Source: Cercozoa sp. M6MM
Lineage: Eukaryota > Endomyxa: Ascetosporea
Assembly: GCA_040357565.1 (NCBI GenBank)
Contig: JBDODJ010000120.1
DNA length: 34,554 nucleotides
Reading direction: 5' to 3' (one strand)
The notes below the pieces were generated by a model. The model was not told the DNA's origin and did no database searches. It saw nothing but the letters and a program-made list of their open reading frames with translations. This document shows positions 1-11,747 of the stretch, piece after piece. Numbering within the stretch: the first letter of the stretch is position 1; every line of letters starts with the position of its first letter. Made by a program: the position numbers and the translations under genes.

Positions 1-15
1 CCCCCCCCCCCCCCC
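1..15 (+). repeat. C homopolymer run in an intron
   Basis: Fifteen C residues open the window, inside what looks like a pyrimidine-rich intron that ends in CAG at 50. C lies on the sense strand of the overlapping gene, like the other homopolymer tracts of this window. Confidence 0.8.
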
Positions 16-50
16 GCTCACCCCCTGCTTACTCCCCACCCCCGACCCAG

Positions 51-902
51 GGTGCTGCACTGCGCGTGTCTGCGACTAGTGTAGTCTGCAACGTCGCGCT
101 GCGTTCCTCCGAGCGGCTGCTGCGGTTTCTTTATCCCCTTTACCCTCCTTCTTTATCCCATTCTCACAGGACACTGCACGACGGTTTCAAGAAAAAGGGC
201 GCCGATGACTTGTGTACCTTCTCTGTCTCGGAGTCTAGGTGACTGCCAGGATTTATAGTATTTGTCGCCGGCTCGCAGTGCTCGAGGATCCGCGCGGAGT
301 GCTGCAAATGTACGCCAATGTGCTCAATATTCCGCAGGTAGCCTATTTTTTATCGACACACATATATACATATATATATATATGTCTGTTTTTTATATAT
401 ATATATGTATATATGTATATATGTCTGTGTGCATGGTCACAGTGGATGAGCAAGGCAGCGGCCTATTGCGGCGGAAGACACGGCGATGTGCTGCTCGGCC
501 GACTGCAGCACACGGCGGCTGTACTACTCCCTCCCTCCCTTCCGTCTCACCTCCTGCCTGTCCGCCCTCTACCTCCCTTTCTTCCTAGCGACTGCAATCC
601 CAGGTGGAGGAAGCTTGCCGACGTGCCGGTAGACTGGACCTGGACGGACTGAGTTTGTATTTGTATGTGCGTATGTATGTGCTGCAGGCATCAATCCCTC
701 GAGTTGCTTCGACTCGACAGTGTCACAGGTAAATTTACACACTCGGTTGTGTCCGTTTTATTCTGTCTTGATTGGTCTGATCCAACGCAAGCAGTCCCAG
801 CAGTCGCACCCGACGCTGTCGCAACGCAGCGGCAGTCAGCGTCGCGACCACCGCCGCCTGCGACCAACGAACTCAAGCGGCTCCTTAGCGAGCTTCCACT
901 GA
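51..902 (+). CDS. 3' part of an unidentified multi-exon protein gene
   Basis: The gene enters from the left edge, so its start is missing. Exons I can chain in frame are 51-124, 170 to about 216 or 238, about 250/259-337, 443-520, 589-628, 688-728 and 795-902, the last ending in TGA. Readable stretches include TLHDGFKKKGADDL, RRLAVLEDPRGVLQMYANVL, WMSKAAAYCGGRHGDVLLGR and the helical RLQSQVEEACRRA, followed by a Ser/Gln/Arg-rich tail. The junction around 216-259 is ambiguous: either a 20-nt intron (239-258) or a 38-nt intron ending at 249 keeps the frame. The last two junctions are the least certain, because a second frame is also open at 796-937. I do not recognise the family and propose no function. 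It converges on the next gene. The codon pattern and clean splice frames make it likely real, but the product is unknown. Confidence 0.55.
361..433. repeat. TA/TATG dinucleotide tract in an intron
   Basis: An alternating TA tract with interspersed TG steps fills most of the intron between exons 259-337 and 443-520 of the first gene. Confidence 0.85.
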
Positions 903-1265
903 CCGCGCGCGGCGTTCAGCGCATTTGTGTTGAATGAGGAACGGAAAGGAACTCAGTCCTAATTGAAACAAAGCGAAGACGAGAACTTGCGGTATTAGCC
1001 GAGCAGCTAATGATGCTCCGCACACGGCTAGTGAGTTTATAGAGCACATACCGGGTCAGTGAAACGTGCTATCTTGCTATATAAGTGTTGTTGGACTGTT
1101 CGCGTCGGTTTTAATTCTCTTTCAACAAGCCTCCGAGCTTTCTGAAGGGTATGTCTTCTAATCCTCCCCTTTGACGTCTGTCTAACTGGCGTTGAGCTTC
1201 CTCCGTTAGTCGCCTTCAATATCTGAGGTACTGGTTCCCATAAGTTTACTGTAACACTGAACAGT
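903..1265. other. Intergenic spacer between converging genes
   Basis: This 363-bp stretch lies between two stop codons facing each other. A 79-codon frame on the minus strand (1037-1276) overlaps the end of the neighbouring gene and looks like chance. I see no promoter, RNA gene or repeat here; it most likely holds both 3' UTRs. Confidence 0.6.
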
Positions 1266-3323
1266 TCAGTTGTCATTTCGAGCGGAAGGAAGCTTAAAGC
1301 GCGACTTCTCGTCGTCGGCGGTGGCCATGGGTCTCGGTGGATTCGACTGACTCGAAAGGGATGGCAGTCGCACGCGGTCCGCGCTATGCGGTTCTCCCAC
1401 TCTGTGATGACGCCGAGGCGTCAGTGTGCCGCGTACTGCTGCTTGCGAGCTTTGCTGTGCCGAGCTACTGTTGCGTGCTGAGGTAATCCTACGCTTGATA
1501 CACAGAGCAGAGTTTCTTTCAACAGAAAACTTGCATTAAAAAAACTCACGGCGTGGATACATCGGCGCCGCAGCTGAGACACGAGTCGTCGTAGTCGTTC
1601 GGGTGCACTGGAGTCGCTTCCGAGCGGCCCTGTCGCGATCGCGAGCGTGATCTTGATCTGGTGCGTGCCGCTGCATTGTATATCGCTGGCTGACGCCTGT
1701 AGGCGTCTGCTAGCCTGTCCTTCACCTCTTGTCGGAGTCCATCCACGCGGTTGCTCAGCTCCTCACTCCTCCTCGCCAAGATCTCCTTCATCCTATGCGT
1801 CGGTTGTAATTTGTATTCTTGCAAAAAAACTCTCTGTCAACGGCTGGATAAACTGACAGCAGTCACGGCGCGTACCTTTCGAGCTCGCCATGAATCGCGA
1901 TCAGATGGTCGCGACCAAGCCGTGCTTCGACCTTCTTTTCCACGCGTTCGATTCGCGCGAAGAGTCCCTCTCGTCGGTTCTCGAAATCGGCACAAACTCG
2001 TGCCTAAGACAGGAGGCACATCTGCGTGTACAGCCTGCACCCCTGGTAAGTGTACCTGCTGTTGCTGTGTTCTCCGTACGGAAGCCAATTCGGCGGCGAC
2101 CAAATTGTGGACTCGTTGATGCATCAACTCTGACGTCTCGTCTAAAGCTGACTTGGGCAGGTACTGCTCACAAGAGAAGGATGACCACAGGATACGGTCC
2201 GTGCGAAAATGACAAGAGTTGATCCCGAGGGTACCGTGTGCGCCACGTCTTTTTGGAAACCGCAGAGTTGGGATTCAATCTCATGCGATGTGACCTCGAC
2301 GTCTCGGATGTGTTGTGACAGTTTGTTTCTCGCCTCAGCTGCTGTCTCGTGCTTTTCGTCGAGGCAGCTTTCGACAGTTGCGACGTATTGCTTGAGTTCG
2401 TCAAAGCTGCTGTTCACGTCGCTCGCTCTCTCGCGGGTTTCTTCGTGATGCACGTCGACCTTGCGAATGATGTCGTCGATGCGCGCGCGAAGTTCGGATG
2501 CTGCTGCTTCGTGCAGCTTTCGCATCGTACACATTGTTTTTTCGTGGGCTTTCTCGTTTTCATCCACAAGGTGCGCGAGTTCCTCGAACGTGCGAGCACT
2601 TTGATCTGCATGTTGTTCGGTTAACTGCCGGTTTTCTCGTGTGTCGTTCCTCACAGTGTCGATAAGCGATCGTAGTGCGGCGTCTCGCGTTTCCATATCT
2701 TTTGAAATACTCTCGTTTTGTTTCACTACATTGTTGTGATTGTTCCTCACGAGAGCGACGACGTCTTGGACACGAGCGAGAAGAGCTTCGTCAGCGCGCG
2801 CTGCGTCGTCGTGCCTTCCGTGGAACTCACGCACCACCTGGTCCGTCCCGTCTGCTCTCGTGTGCAGCTGTGTAACGCTAGCTTCGAGCGCTTTCACTGA
2901 CTTTCGCACGTTCTCAAGCTTCTGTTCTTCGTCTGATACATTCGCTTTGCGTCGTTCTTCGATCTGTTCTGCTCTGGTCGCAAGAACATCGAGTCGCTCG
3001 TTTGACTGTGCACGTGCTTCTTCGAGCAAAGCTAGCTTTTCCTCTTGACGCTTTCTGAATAACTGCGCGTCTTCATCGTGCTGCCGAAGGGAGCTAAAAA
3101 TCGAGGGCAACACTTCGGTGACTGTTTTCCGGTGTCTTTTTTTCACCTCTGCCAGTTCTTTCTTCACTTCGCTCAACTGCGAGAGTACACCGCTCAGCAC
3201 ATCAGAAAAGGCTGTCGCCACAGATAGTCCGGCCACGCGAACAGGCTCGAGGTCCGCAGCTCCACTTAAGTCTATGTCACCTAAATTCTCCATACTACAC
3301 TTGCTCGCCGACGACAGAGCCAT
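1266..3323 (-). CDS. Long coiled-coil protein with an Arg/Ser-rich tail
   Basis: Five exons join in frame: 3323-2235, 2163-2056, 2003-1876, 1831-1550 and 1488-1266, giving about 609 residues. The ATG at 3321-3323 (MALSSASKC) is the first in-frame ATG; upstream in the frame there is only a TTG. After a short acidic head (about residues 1-30) comes a nearly continuous alpha-helical region rich in E, K, R, Q and A to about residue 460, with heptad-like spacing and no obvious enzyme motif. The C-terminal 150 residues hold an RSRSRSRSR run and a Ser/Gln-rich disordered tail. This composition fits a cytoskeletal or basal-body coiled-coil protein, but coiled coils are poor evidence of homology, so this is inference only. 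Introns are 44-71 nt and three of the four start with GTAC. It is divergently paired with another coiled-coil gene 161 bp away. Confidence 0.75.
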
Positions 3324-3484
3324 CCCAGTTTTTTTTTTGCACAAAACCAGCAATTTGCTGCAACCACGCGGAAGCCAAAGTACCTTTTGTCGTTCTCTGC
3401 ACCTGGTACACTGTAGGACCTAAGCTCAGAGCGGAAGCCATCGGGGTTTGCGTTCGACTTTGTCGTGTGCGGACAGACGTTGAG
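3324..3484. promoter_or_regulatory. Shared upstream region of two divergent coiled-coil genes
   Basis: Only 161 bp separate the two start codons, so both 5' UTRs and promoters must lie here or overlap the genes. It contains a T/A homopolymer (3330-3338) just upstream of the minus-strand ATG. No TATA box is evident. Assignment rests on geometry alone. Confidence 0.4.
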
Positions 3485-6400
3485 ATGCCAGAATCGCCAA
3501 ATGTACACGACCAGGAGCTAAAGCGTCTGGGGTCTTCGGATGTCAGCGGCAGCCAGACGCCTCCTGAAACCTCGCTTATGTCTGGTGACAATGAACGCAT
3601 GACAAAGCTCTTTGCCGAGGCACTGGATGAACCACAGGTTCTGCAACAGTCCGCGGAGACAACTGCCGGTGCTAAAGAGCCGGCGCAGCGCAGACCGAAC
3701 ACGGCGTCCGTGTTTCGCAAGGCACTGCAAGACGCCGAAGGCATCGTTGGTGAACGAGTTGAAACTCAACGTGTGCCGTCGGTTCATGTCGCACCTCGCG
3801 ACAGCAACGGCTTTGTTGCCACTAAACGCTTGCTGAAGCGGGGTAGCTTCATCGACAAACCGGAACTCTCGCAAGTGCTCGGAGAACTCGAGGAGCAGCG
3901 ACGCCTGTCCCAGATCGCACTCGAAAGCTCTCGTTCTCGCTCGCCTCGTCGTCGCTCGGGAGCTGCCAAACGCTCGCGCACTGCGCCACGCCGTGCCTCC
4001 ACGAAATCCTATCCGCAGCGCAGTGTGTCTCCTCCGGCGCGAGGTCGTGCTCGACGCTTGTCCAGAGTGCAGGAAGTCGAGCAACTCACTGGTCGTCGTT
4101 TGTCACGAATGGAACGCGCGCATGTGAGCACTCTTTTCTGTCTATCGTTTTTTGGAATGCCTTTGGATGTATCGTAGGTCAAGTTTGGAGACCCGTACAA
4201 GCCCGAACTACCTCGTGCACTGAGTCCACCCCCGACGACGCGTCTTTCCAGCGACGACGTGCCCGATTTGAGTGCCTCTCGCAGGAGCAAGAGCAAGGCG
4301 AAAGGCAGGTGGGGTGACTTTCAACCGTGGCCGCATCTCAAGGGCGCGCAGTACTGCCGCGACTCCTGGGACCTCATCTACAAGAACGGTAAGCTGCTCC
4401 ACGTGCCGCTCGGCATGGGCGACTACAAGCACCATGACGAGTTCGTACTTCGAATCGAGGCCGGTATGCCAGCGGAGGAAGAGCACGCACCACTGATCTC
4501 GGACGAGCGTCTGATCGAGTTGTTCGAAACCGGCGTGCTGCAGCAAAGTGCGCTGCAAGAACTCTCTGAGGTGAATTGCTTCCTTACTAATAGCAGTAAC
4601 CTTTCTGAGGTAGAATGCCGATGGATACTGTGGGGTTTAACTTGTACAGGCTTTGAGTGAGGCCAAACGCTCGCAGCATGCAGCGGTGGAACAGCTGAAA
4701 CGGCGTGTGCTCGAACTCGAGAAAGAACGGCGTGCCTTGCAGCGACGCTTGCGTCGACAGGACTTTGACCTGAAAGAGCGAGCTCTCGCTGCCATCGAAA
4801 CACTCCAACGCAAACTCGCCGAGGCACAAAAGAACACTGCGTCGCAGGAGCAGCTCGACAAACTGAGACAGGAACTCGCCGATGCTGTGCGCAGGTACGA
4901 AGAACTCGACATGCGTCTCGGCGCTGAGCGTCGCGAGCGACAGAAGGAGCAAGAGGCCGTCGACGATGAGAGGAAACACCTGCGAAAGCAAATGCAAGAT
5001 GCGAAGGACGAAACCGAAAGCGTCAAAGCCGAACGAGACGCTCTTCGTGCGCGTTGCGAGCAACTCGAGAAGCTCTTCGACGCATGGAAAGGAGACAAGG
5101 CACGACTGCGCGATGCTCTCGTCAGCGCGGAAGAGCGCGAGTGCGCCCGTTCCAATCTTGTATCAACAGTTGCTTTCACCAACAACACTATCGTTGCTTG
5201 TACGCGTTGTTGTCTCCAGGAAAACGAACGAGACCGACTAAAGCGCGCGCACGATGCGTTGCAAAAACGACTGGCGGAGACGCACGCCGAACTCATTTTG
5301 TTGAGGCGTCGTGTCGCACAGTTGCTCGAGCAGAAACAGCAACTGCTCAATCGCGTCCTGTATCGAGCAATGTTCCGCCACTTCCACCGACGCGCACGCA
5401 GAGTGCAGAGCGAGCTCTCGCAGACCGAGCAGCAAGTCGAAACCGCAAAAGCGAAGGCTGCTGAAACCGAAGCTGCACTGCGGGACCAAGTAAACCTGCC
5501 CGATATCTTGTATCAACCAACTCTAGCTGAGTACTCAATGTCCTGTAATGGAAACGCCATGCAGATCGAAGCCTTGAGAACAGAGCTTGCCAACGTTGCT
5601 TCCGAAAGAGAAAAGCAGCGCGAAGAGCTTCGGGATGCCAACGCGTTACTCGAGCAGGTAAAGCCACTGCCCGAGGCATCTGTACAAAGATAAAGTATCA
5701 GCTCTGTGCTCTCCAGTTGGAAAGCGCCCTCCGCGAGGCCTACGACGTCAACGAGAAGAACGAGCGAACCATGGCGAGCAATCGGCGCGTGCTTGAGCAG
5801 GAGATGCGCAGTCTGGAGGACAAGGCGCGCACGCGAATCCAGTCGCTGCGCGCAGAGATCGCGCGACTCAAGTCGGCCTTTGCCGGGGACGACGTACGAC
5901 AACTTGCCCTACAGGCAGCCGGTGCCTTCCGCGGCGACTGCATCAGTGAGTTGCAGCCACCTGCTGCTCAGCACTCAGTCGTGCAGGCCCTGGCACAAGC
6001 CGGAGGCGGCAGTGGCGACGCACCGCAGCAGTTGTTGGTATGTTACTCGATGCAACGAAATGTACCGATATCGATGCAAATGTACGTACCCTGAGTGTCA
6101 CTGTTCTGTGTGTGTAGTTCGCGGACTTTGTGCATAAGTACACGCGCTTTGGGTTCCAGAGGTCTCGCATTTTGGTACAGCGGTGATAACCACTACGGCT
6201 AGTGCTGGAACCTTTTGAACGCTCTCACTGCGCAGGCACTCACGGACACACACGTGGCGTTACTGCACTACAAGGGTAAACTCGCCAAGAGCGTCTCAGT
6301 GGCCGCGATCCTTCCACTGAAGGCCGTGAGCAAGGTGCTGCTGAGTCGCCGGTACGGCCAGCTCATGTGTCTGCGCACGTCGCGTCTCCGGCCGGACCTG

Positions 6401-6649
6401 GTTTTGCTCATTGACAAGCGACTTGAGTTCGTGTTCAAGATGCTGCAGGCCAGACAGGCGATCGATGAGCCTCGCGGACAGGGCGAGCATGAGCACGAAG
6501 AGCAGAAGGAGATCGCCGACTCGGAGGACCTGCGCTACGAGTTCGTCGAGGCCTTCGACTACCAGGCGAGCAACATGACGTGGCGTCACGTCAGCGTTCC
6601 TCGCACACAGCATGTTGAGGTCAGCAAAGTGGAGCTCCGACAACAATGA
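3485..6649 (+). CDS. Coiled-coil protein with a C-terminal myosin TH1/PH-like domain
   Basis: Eight exons join cleanly: 3485-4123, 4178-4570, 4650-5159, 5220-5489, 5565-5657, 5717-6037, 6118-6174 and 6236-6649 (TGA), about 898 residues. The ATG at 3485 follows a non-ATG in-frame stretch. Residues 1-210 are low-complexity with Ser/Arg clusters (SSRSRSPRRRSG). Residues 215-345 form a compact non-coiled region containing WGDFQPWPHLKGAQY. Residues 345-720 are highly charged coiled coil. The last 160 residues contain RYGQLMCLRTSRLRPDLVLL and IDKRLEFVFKML, preceded by a basic RFGFQRSRIL segment. This order resembles the beta-strand core of the myosin-I tail TH1 domain (a PH-like lipid-binding fold), so membrane or phosphoinositide binding is possible. 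No motor domain is present. The TH1 call is by eye and moderate. The intron at 5490-5564 is in frame and stop-free, so it could be retained. Confidence 0.75.
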
Positions 6650-6842
6650 CTGACAAAAACTAAATTCGATTATTGGTTTGTTCAGTTAACCGTGGCGCTC
6701 AGCAGTTCACTAAGTCCTCGGTCAACTGAACCCGTGGTAGTACCAGGTAGGAAGGAGCTTATCGATATCCAAGTCCGGCGAGCACGTCTGTTTCAGTTGT
6801 AAATTTAAACTTAAACCTGGGACAAAAAACGTTTAACTAAAT

Positions 6843-8361
6843 TTAGACGTCGTCAACGTCTAACTCTTCCCATCCACGCGATACAGCCTGCACTTCAATC
6901 AGCGTGCCGTCACTACCTTCGAGGTTATCGTCGTTGTCGCAGGCAAGGTAGTCAGGATGCGGGATGCGTTTTGCCAGGCGTGCGGAGCAGCACATGATTG
7001 GAATCAGTGCGAGCCCGGAGCCCTGATGTACAATACAAATTATTCCAATCATGTGCTTGGGGCCGATTAAGCTTGAAAGTAATACTTAAGATAGTCCGTT
7101 CATAGTGTAAATTACCAGGAGTGCAAGGCACAGCAACATCAACGAATTCAACACCTCTTCTGCACATCACAATTTGCAAGGTTCTGTTCATTTGTGCCAG
7201 TTTGTACGGAGCATGGATGTTGTACCGCACATTGCAGTACGCACATGGAAGTACGCGCGTCCGATACCGCCACAGGAGGCCGTTTCCACGAAGCGGTCGG
7301 CTTCGTCAGCGAGCGGCTGCACATCGGCCTCGATCGCTGCGATCGATGCCTGAAATTCAAGGGTCCTCTAAGTCCTAGATTTACTGCAGAGCGTCAGTTA
7401 AAATTCGACGAATATACCTGCAGAGCAGACGCATTGGTACGCAAATTAGCACCCGTAGCGACCTGTGAATTCACAGCTAGCGTATTAAAACAGTTGTTTT
7501 CGAACTGTCAAAGGTATCGATACCAATCCGTCAGACATATTGCGCAGACTCATGATCTGCACTTTCAGTTGTGAGTTTTTGTGACGCAGGCAGAAGTTAT
7601 GGTGGTGATTACTGTGTTGTTGAACTGTGGCAGTAGGTTGTTTTCGCGCACGACGGCATCTTGTGCAACGGACAGAGCATAGGCAACCCTGCTCGTCAAA
7701 CAATCAGTGTGCTGCATAAACTGAAATACGCACTAAATTTCGGAGGTCTCTTACATGCTCTGATGCGTCATGTTGCTGGGGTAGTAGTCCGTTGCCTGAA
7801 AAACACAATCTTCCTCAGTGCAGTTGCATCGTTGCACGATGAGACTGTTTAAAATGCGAAGGTTGTTCCGTACGTTGAGGTCGCCGAGATTGGTGCGTGT
7901 CGGGACAAACGCAGGCGTGGCATCTTTCGCGACAGTGAGATTGCCCAGATAGTACAAGGCCTGGTCGACAGGTCCGCCGAATTCGCGTTGGACGTCGAGT
8001 GCATGCACTTGACTCTGGAAGTTGCTCAGTTCCGAGAAGGAGAAGGCCCTGATAGACAGAGTAGTTAAATCAAAGACTCATTACTGATGAATTATGTAGA
8101 GGTAGATCGAAAGAGTACGACGAGATGTTCGGCAGGCTAGGGAAAACGAGTGCCTCGCGGAAGTCGAGTTCATTGGTTAGGTTGAGTGCCGCCACCAGAG
8201 GAGTGTCGTCCAGACAGGCCTGTGCGACGTCGCCGGCTTGTCCGTCCAGCACTGAGCGGAGGTTGCTCTCCTGCTCACACAAACATGCACACAATCACAC
8301 ATGCGCACACACACACATGCACGCACTCACACGTGCACACACACATGCACGCACTCACACG

Positions 8362-8415
<54 letters not shown>

Positions 8416-10466
8416 CCATACATGTACTGGACATACACCAAAGGCAGTTTACCTTGATACTGATGTAGGTACAGCCATCGGACATCACCATGGCCGTCGG
8501 AAGGTGCACAGCAAGCAGCAGCCACACCAGAATCTGTACATGTACATGCGTGTGTCCAAAACGTTTCATCATCGGAACCGCCGAAGAAGAACGCACCGCC
8601 GCGATGCCGCCGAGAATGAAATTCAGCCAAAATGGCCAACTCCGTTTGAGCAGCACACTGTATGCAATACGATCACACTTTGGTCTTTAGATGCACAGAG
8701 CAAGAAAGTGCTACCCGAAACCACCGAGAACAAAAGCTGCTGCCAGAGGCAGAACAAAGAGGATCGTAAAGCCCACGTAGCGCATCTTGTCGTACTCTTC
8801 CACTGCATTGGAGTTACCGGATGAACCTATTCCTCTGGTCACAGTATAAACTTATTCAACCCTACCGTCGTGACCGACATCTTCAACGTCACCGCGAGCA
8901 GCGTTTACTGTTAGAGGTTCAGTTGTCACTAGTTGTAGAAGGATGAGTATCTGTAAATTTAAACTTACCTTCGACTTTGGCGTCGAGAATGGCAGTTTTT
9001 GCATCGCCGACACTGCCGGCAATGTCATCACGCACCGCCTGGAATTAAAGTAGCTTCGTTGTTATCGACACACTTGGACACTGAAGTGTTGCCACTCACC
9101 ACAAGTTCGGATCCGACGGTGGAGCGAATTTCGGCCATGTCCGCTAAAACAGCTGTTCAGTCCACACTCGCACATCAGCCACAACAACTCAGTCTGTGAA
9201 AGGAGCCTAAGTTCAGTTGCAATTGGTACAGTCAGCTTGTGACTGAACTTGCGTGCGCATCGATGCCGCTTGCGTCTACACAGTGACATTTGCTCTCGCT
9301 ACAGTTAGGCCCGATACCGGTATTGTACCGATATTTGCGTGCAAAAGTCGCACTCGAATGTGTAGTTTCCGTCGGTGAAAGTGACGTTTGCAAAGTTTGT
9401 CTACAGGTGTCCCGTGTAACCGAAAATTTATACTGCGAGACCAACCAAATGAGGCGAATTTTACTTCAAGCTGCGCCAGGAGCGAGATGATCTCACTTGT
9501 TCCGTTTTCAACGAACGACGTCCCTGTCCGAATCAGTTTCGTTTAAATTGTAACACAACTGCAGTATCTGCAAGTAAATGCCTGGCACTGCAGCTACCCT
9601 CGAGAGCAATGTCGGCACGATCGATGATAGCGACGGCATTGGTTCCAATGAAGTTCACCGGTTGGTACCTGCAGGATGGGTAAGGACCACGTATTAACAG
9701 ACTGTAAGAAAGTACTGGGCGAACATACACCAAGTCCAGGAAATCAACAGAAGAATCCACAACGCGCAGCGATCCTTTGACGAGGCCTTCGTTTCCGCGA
9801 ATGCCCTTGCTAAACTGCGTGTTGCCGACGTATCCAACAATGGCAAAGGCAGCACTGATCAGCGCGAATGCGAACTGGGTATTTGCACGAGCAGTGTTTA
9901 ATATTAGTGATGGGAAGGAACGAATGCCTTTAGATAGCTATGATGTACCAAGCCAACTAAAGCACGCGTTCGCTGAGCAGCTGTGTAACCTCCTTTCCGC
10001 GGCTTGCGGCCGCCGCAGCAGCAGTTCTGCTCAAACACTAATATTTTCCAGTGCAATGAATGGTATCAATTCCTCAACTCTGGAGCATGAATGATGAATA
10101 AGTCCTTACGCAGCAGACACGGAAGAGGCAAAACAGAAGAAGCGACAACAGAATCAAAACGGCCTTCGCGATAGGCACTGCAACAGGTACAGCGAGGCCT
10201 TTACCGTACCTGCCCAGCTCAAACACACTCACAGTGACACTGTCACTCACGCCAGTGCTGTCCTGCTACCCCGTGGGATCGTCAATTGCAGCATCGATGT
10301 TATCCACACCTCCTATGCGAGGTATCTGCACGAAAATATATTGGGTATCGTTTTTTATAGAGAGTTTTCAGTTGCTATCGGGCGTTTACTGGCATTCCGT
10401 TACCAAGTCAAGAATTTTTCTCACATTGGCGCTCAGTTGAGCCGCCGAATGCTCTGACTGTGACAT
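6843..10466 (-). CDS. Prominin-like pentaspan membrane glycoprotein
   Basis: About 20 exons join from ATG at 10464-10466 to TAA at 6843, about 590 residues. I see five hydrophobic segments in the prominin order: one near residue 60 (AKAVLILLSLLLFCLF) followed directly by a Cys-rich cytosolic patch (CCNCCCGG); a second (FAFALISAAFAIVGYVG); a first large loop; a close third and fourth pair (FTILFVLPLAAAFVLGG and NFILGGIAAILVWLLL); a second loop with many N-glycosylation sequons (NLT, NIS, NCT, NMT, NAS, NNT); and a fifth span followed by SARLAKRIPHPDY and an acidic tail. Prominins show the same topology and end the last span with a similar LAK motif. They organise curved membrane protrusions and bind cholesterol. 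It is shorter than animal prominins (about 850 aa), and I see no clear signal peptide, so the first exon may be incomplete. Tweety-like proteins are an alternative. One intron is unusually long (9144-9597). Confidence 0.62.
8279..8413. repeat. CA-rich microsatellite in a prominin-like gene intron
   Basis: Imperfect CA units with CATGCACGCACT interruptions lead into a pure (CA)n tract from about 8362. On the sense (minus) strand this reads (TG)n and lies in one intron. Confidence 0.95.
9144..9597 (-). other. Long intron without coding content
   Basis: This 454-nt intron is several times longer than its neighbours. It holds no convincing exon and no inverted terminal repeats; only the short palindrome ATACCGGTAT near 9314 stands out. 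I see no transposon signature. Confidence 0.6.
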
Positions 10467-11079
10467 GGAAAGCTATTGCTTCGACTTCTACGAAGGACAA
10501 TTTTGGAACTGACGATCACGTCGCGAGAAACGCGACGGTCCTTTGAGAAAACGCTTACATTTGTTTTATCCGGAAAAATTAATCCAACTTAAGTAATTTG
10601 TCAACGCCACTGCCGCGCTAACGTTTCGAATCCCACTTCGACTGGAAGATGGCACCTCGATCATGTTGTCGATGCAGCAACTGCCAACCTTTGTCGTTGA
10701 TATCGATACAAGTACTTGTTCCAGTTTGGATTTCGGTGTGCTACGGTGGAACTCTGGTATGCACAAAACGTCTCCTGTCAACCGAAAACCGAACAGCGCC
10801 AACTACAGTGCCAACGAATCGTCACTGATCATTGTTCTTGGAACAAACACCTTTGTTTCGTGAGCCGATAGGATCGAATAATGAATGGAATCACGAAAAT
10901 TCGAATCGAAGCTAGACGAAGCTTGCGGAGCATCTCTTGCAGTCGTGAGACACTTTTGTTTGACGTACGACACCTGTGTGACACATTAATACTGCGCCGA
11001 GCTGCGCTAAGTGCACACCACACCGAACCGAATTTCCTTGTTTTGGTTGCCTTGCTTTGAACACCACCACTGAGTCAAG
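10467..11079. promoter_or_regulatory. Divergent upstream region of the prominin-like gene and HSP90
   Basis: This 613-bp non-coding stretch separates two divergent start codons. It is more A/T-rich than the coding flanks and contains TATCGATA at 10701-10708. A cluster of GAA/TTC units at 10895-10910 resembles a heat-shock element. Small frames on either strand here lack coding character. Confidence 0.5.
10895..10910 (+). promoter_or_regulatory. Candidate heat-shock element
   Basis: The sequence GAAAATTCGAATCGAA contains GAA-aa-TTC in correct inverted spacing plus two further GAA units, one of which is out of the ideal 5-bp register. It lies 170-185 bp upstream of the HSP90 start codon, a plausible place for HSF binding. 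The match is partial. Confidence 0.35.
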
Positions 11080-11703
11080 ATGTCTGAGACGTTCGACTTC
11101 AGCGCGGACATCACGCAGCTGATGGAGTACGTTCTGATATTCCCAGTTTTTTTGCTGGCTTTTTGTCAGCAGAAAGCGTTTTGTTTTTGTTTTTTTTTTT
11201 GCTGGTTTTTTGTGCGATCGCACGAGTGTGATGTTGCTGTGTGGTTTTGCCGTTGTTACCTTCTTTGTGTTATCTCGGTGTGCAGCCTCATCATCCACTC
11301 GCTGTACTCGAACAAGGAGATCTTCCTGCGTGAGCTCATCTCGAACGCGTCGGATGCGATCGACAAGATCCGCTTCCAGGCTTCGACGGACTCGTCGGCG
11401 CTGGCGACGGAGGAGGCGCTCAAGATCGAGATCGTGCCGGACAAGGAGAGCAACACGCTCACTGTCCGCGACACGGGTATCGGTATGACGCGTGAGGAGC
11501 TGATCAAGAACCTCGGTACGATTGCCTCGTCGGGCACGAAGCAGTTCGTGTCGGCCATCACGGCCGGCGCCGACCTCTCGATGATCGGTCAGTTCGGTGT
11601 CGGTTTCTACTCGGCCTACCTCGTGGCCGACCGCGTCGTGGTGCGCTCCAAGTCCAACAACGACGAGCAGTACAAGTGGACCTCTGAGGTACCTCGCTTT
11701 CCT

Positions 11704-11747
<44 letters not shown>

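Noticed and set aside
1037-1276. 79-codon minus-strand frame
   Set aside because: It overlaps the spliced 3' end of the coiled-coil gene in another frame and shows no family similarity.
9144-9597. Possible small transposon in the long intron
   Set aside because: No terminal inverted repeats, target duplication or second copy could be seen in the window.
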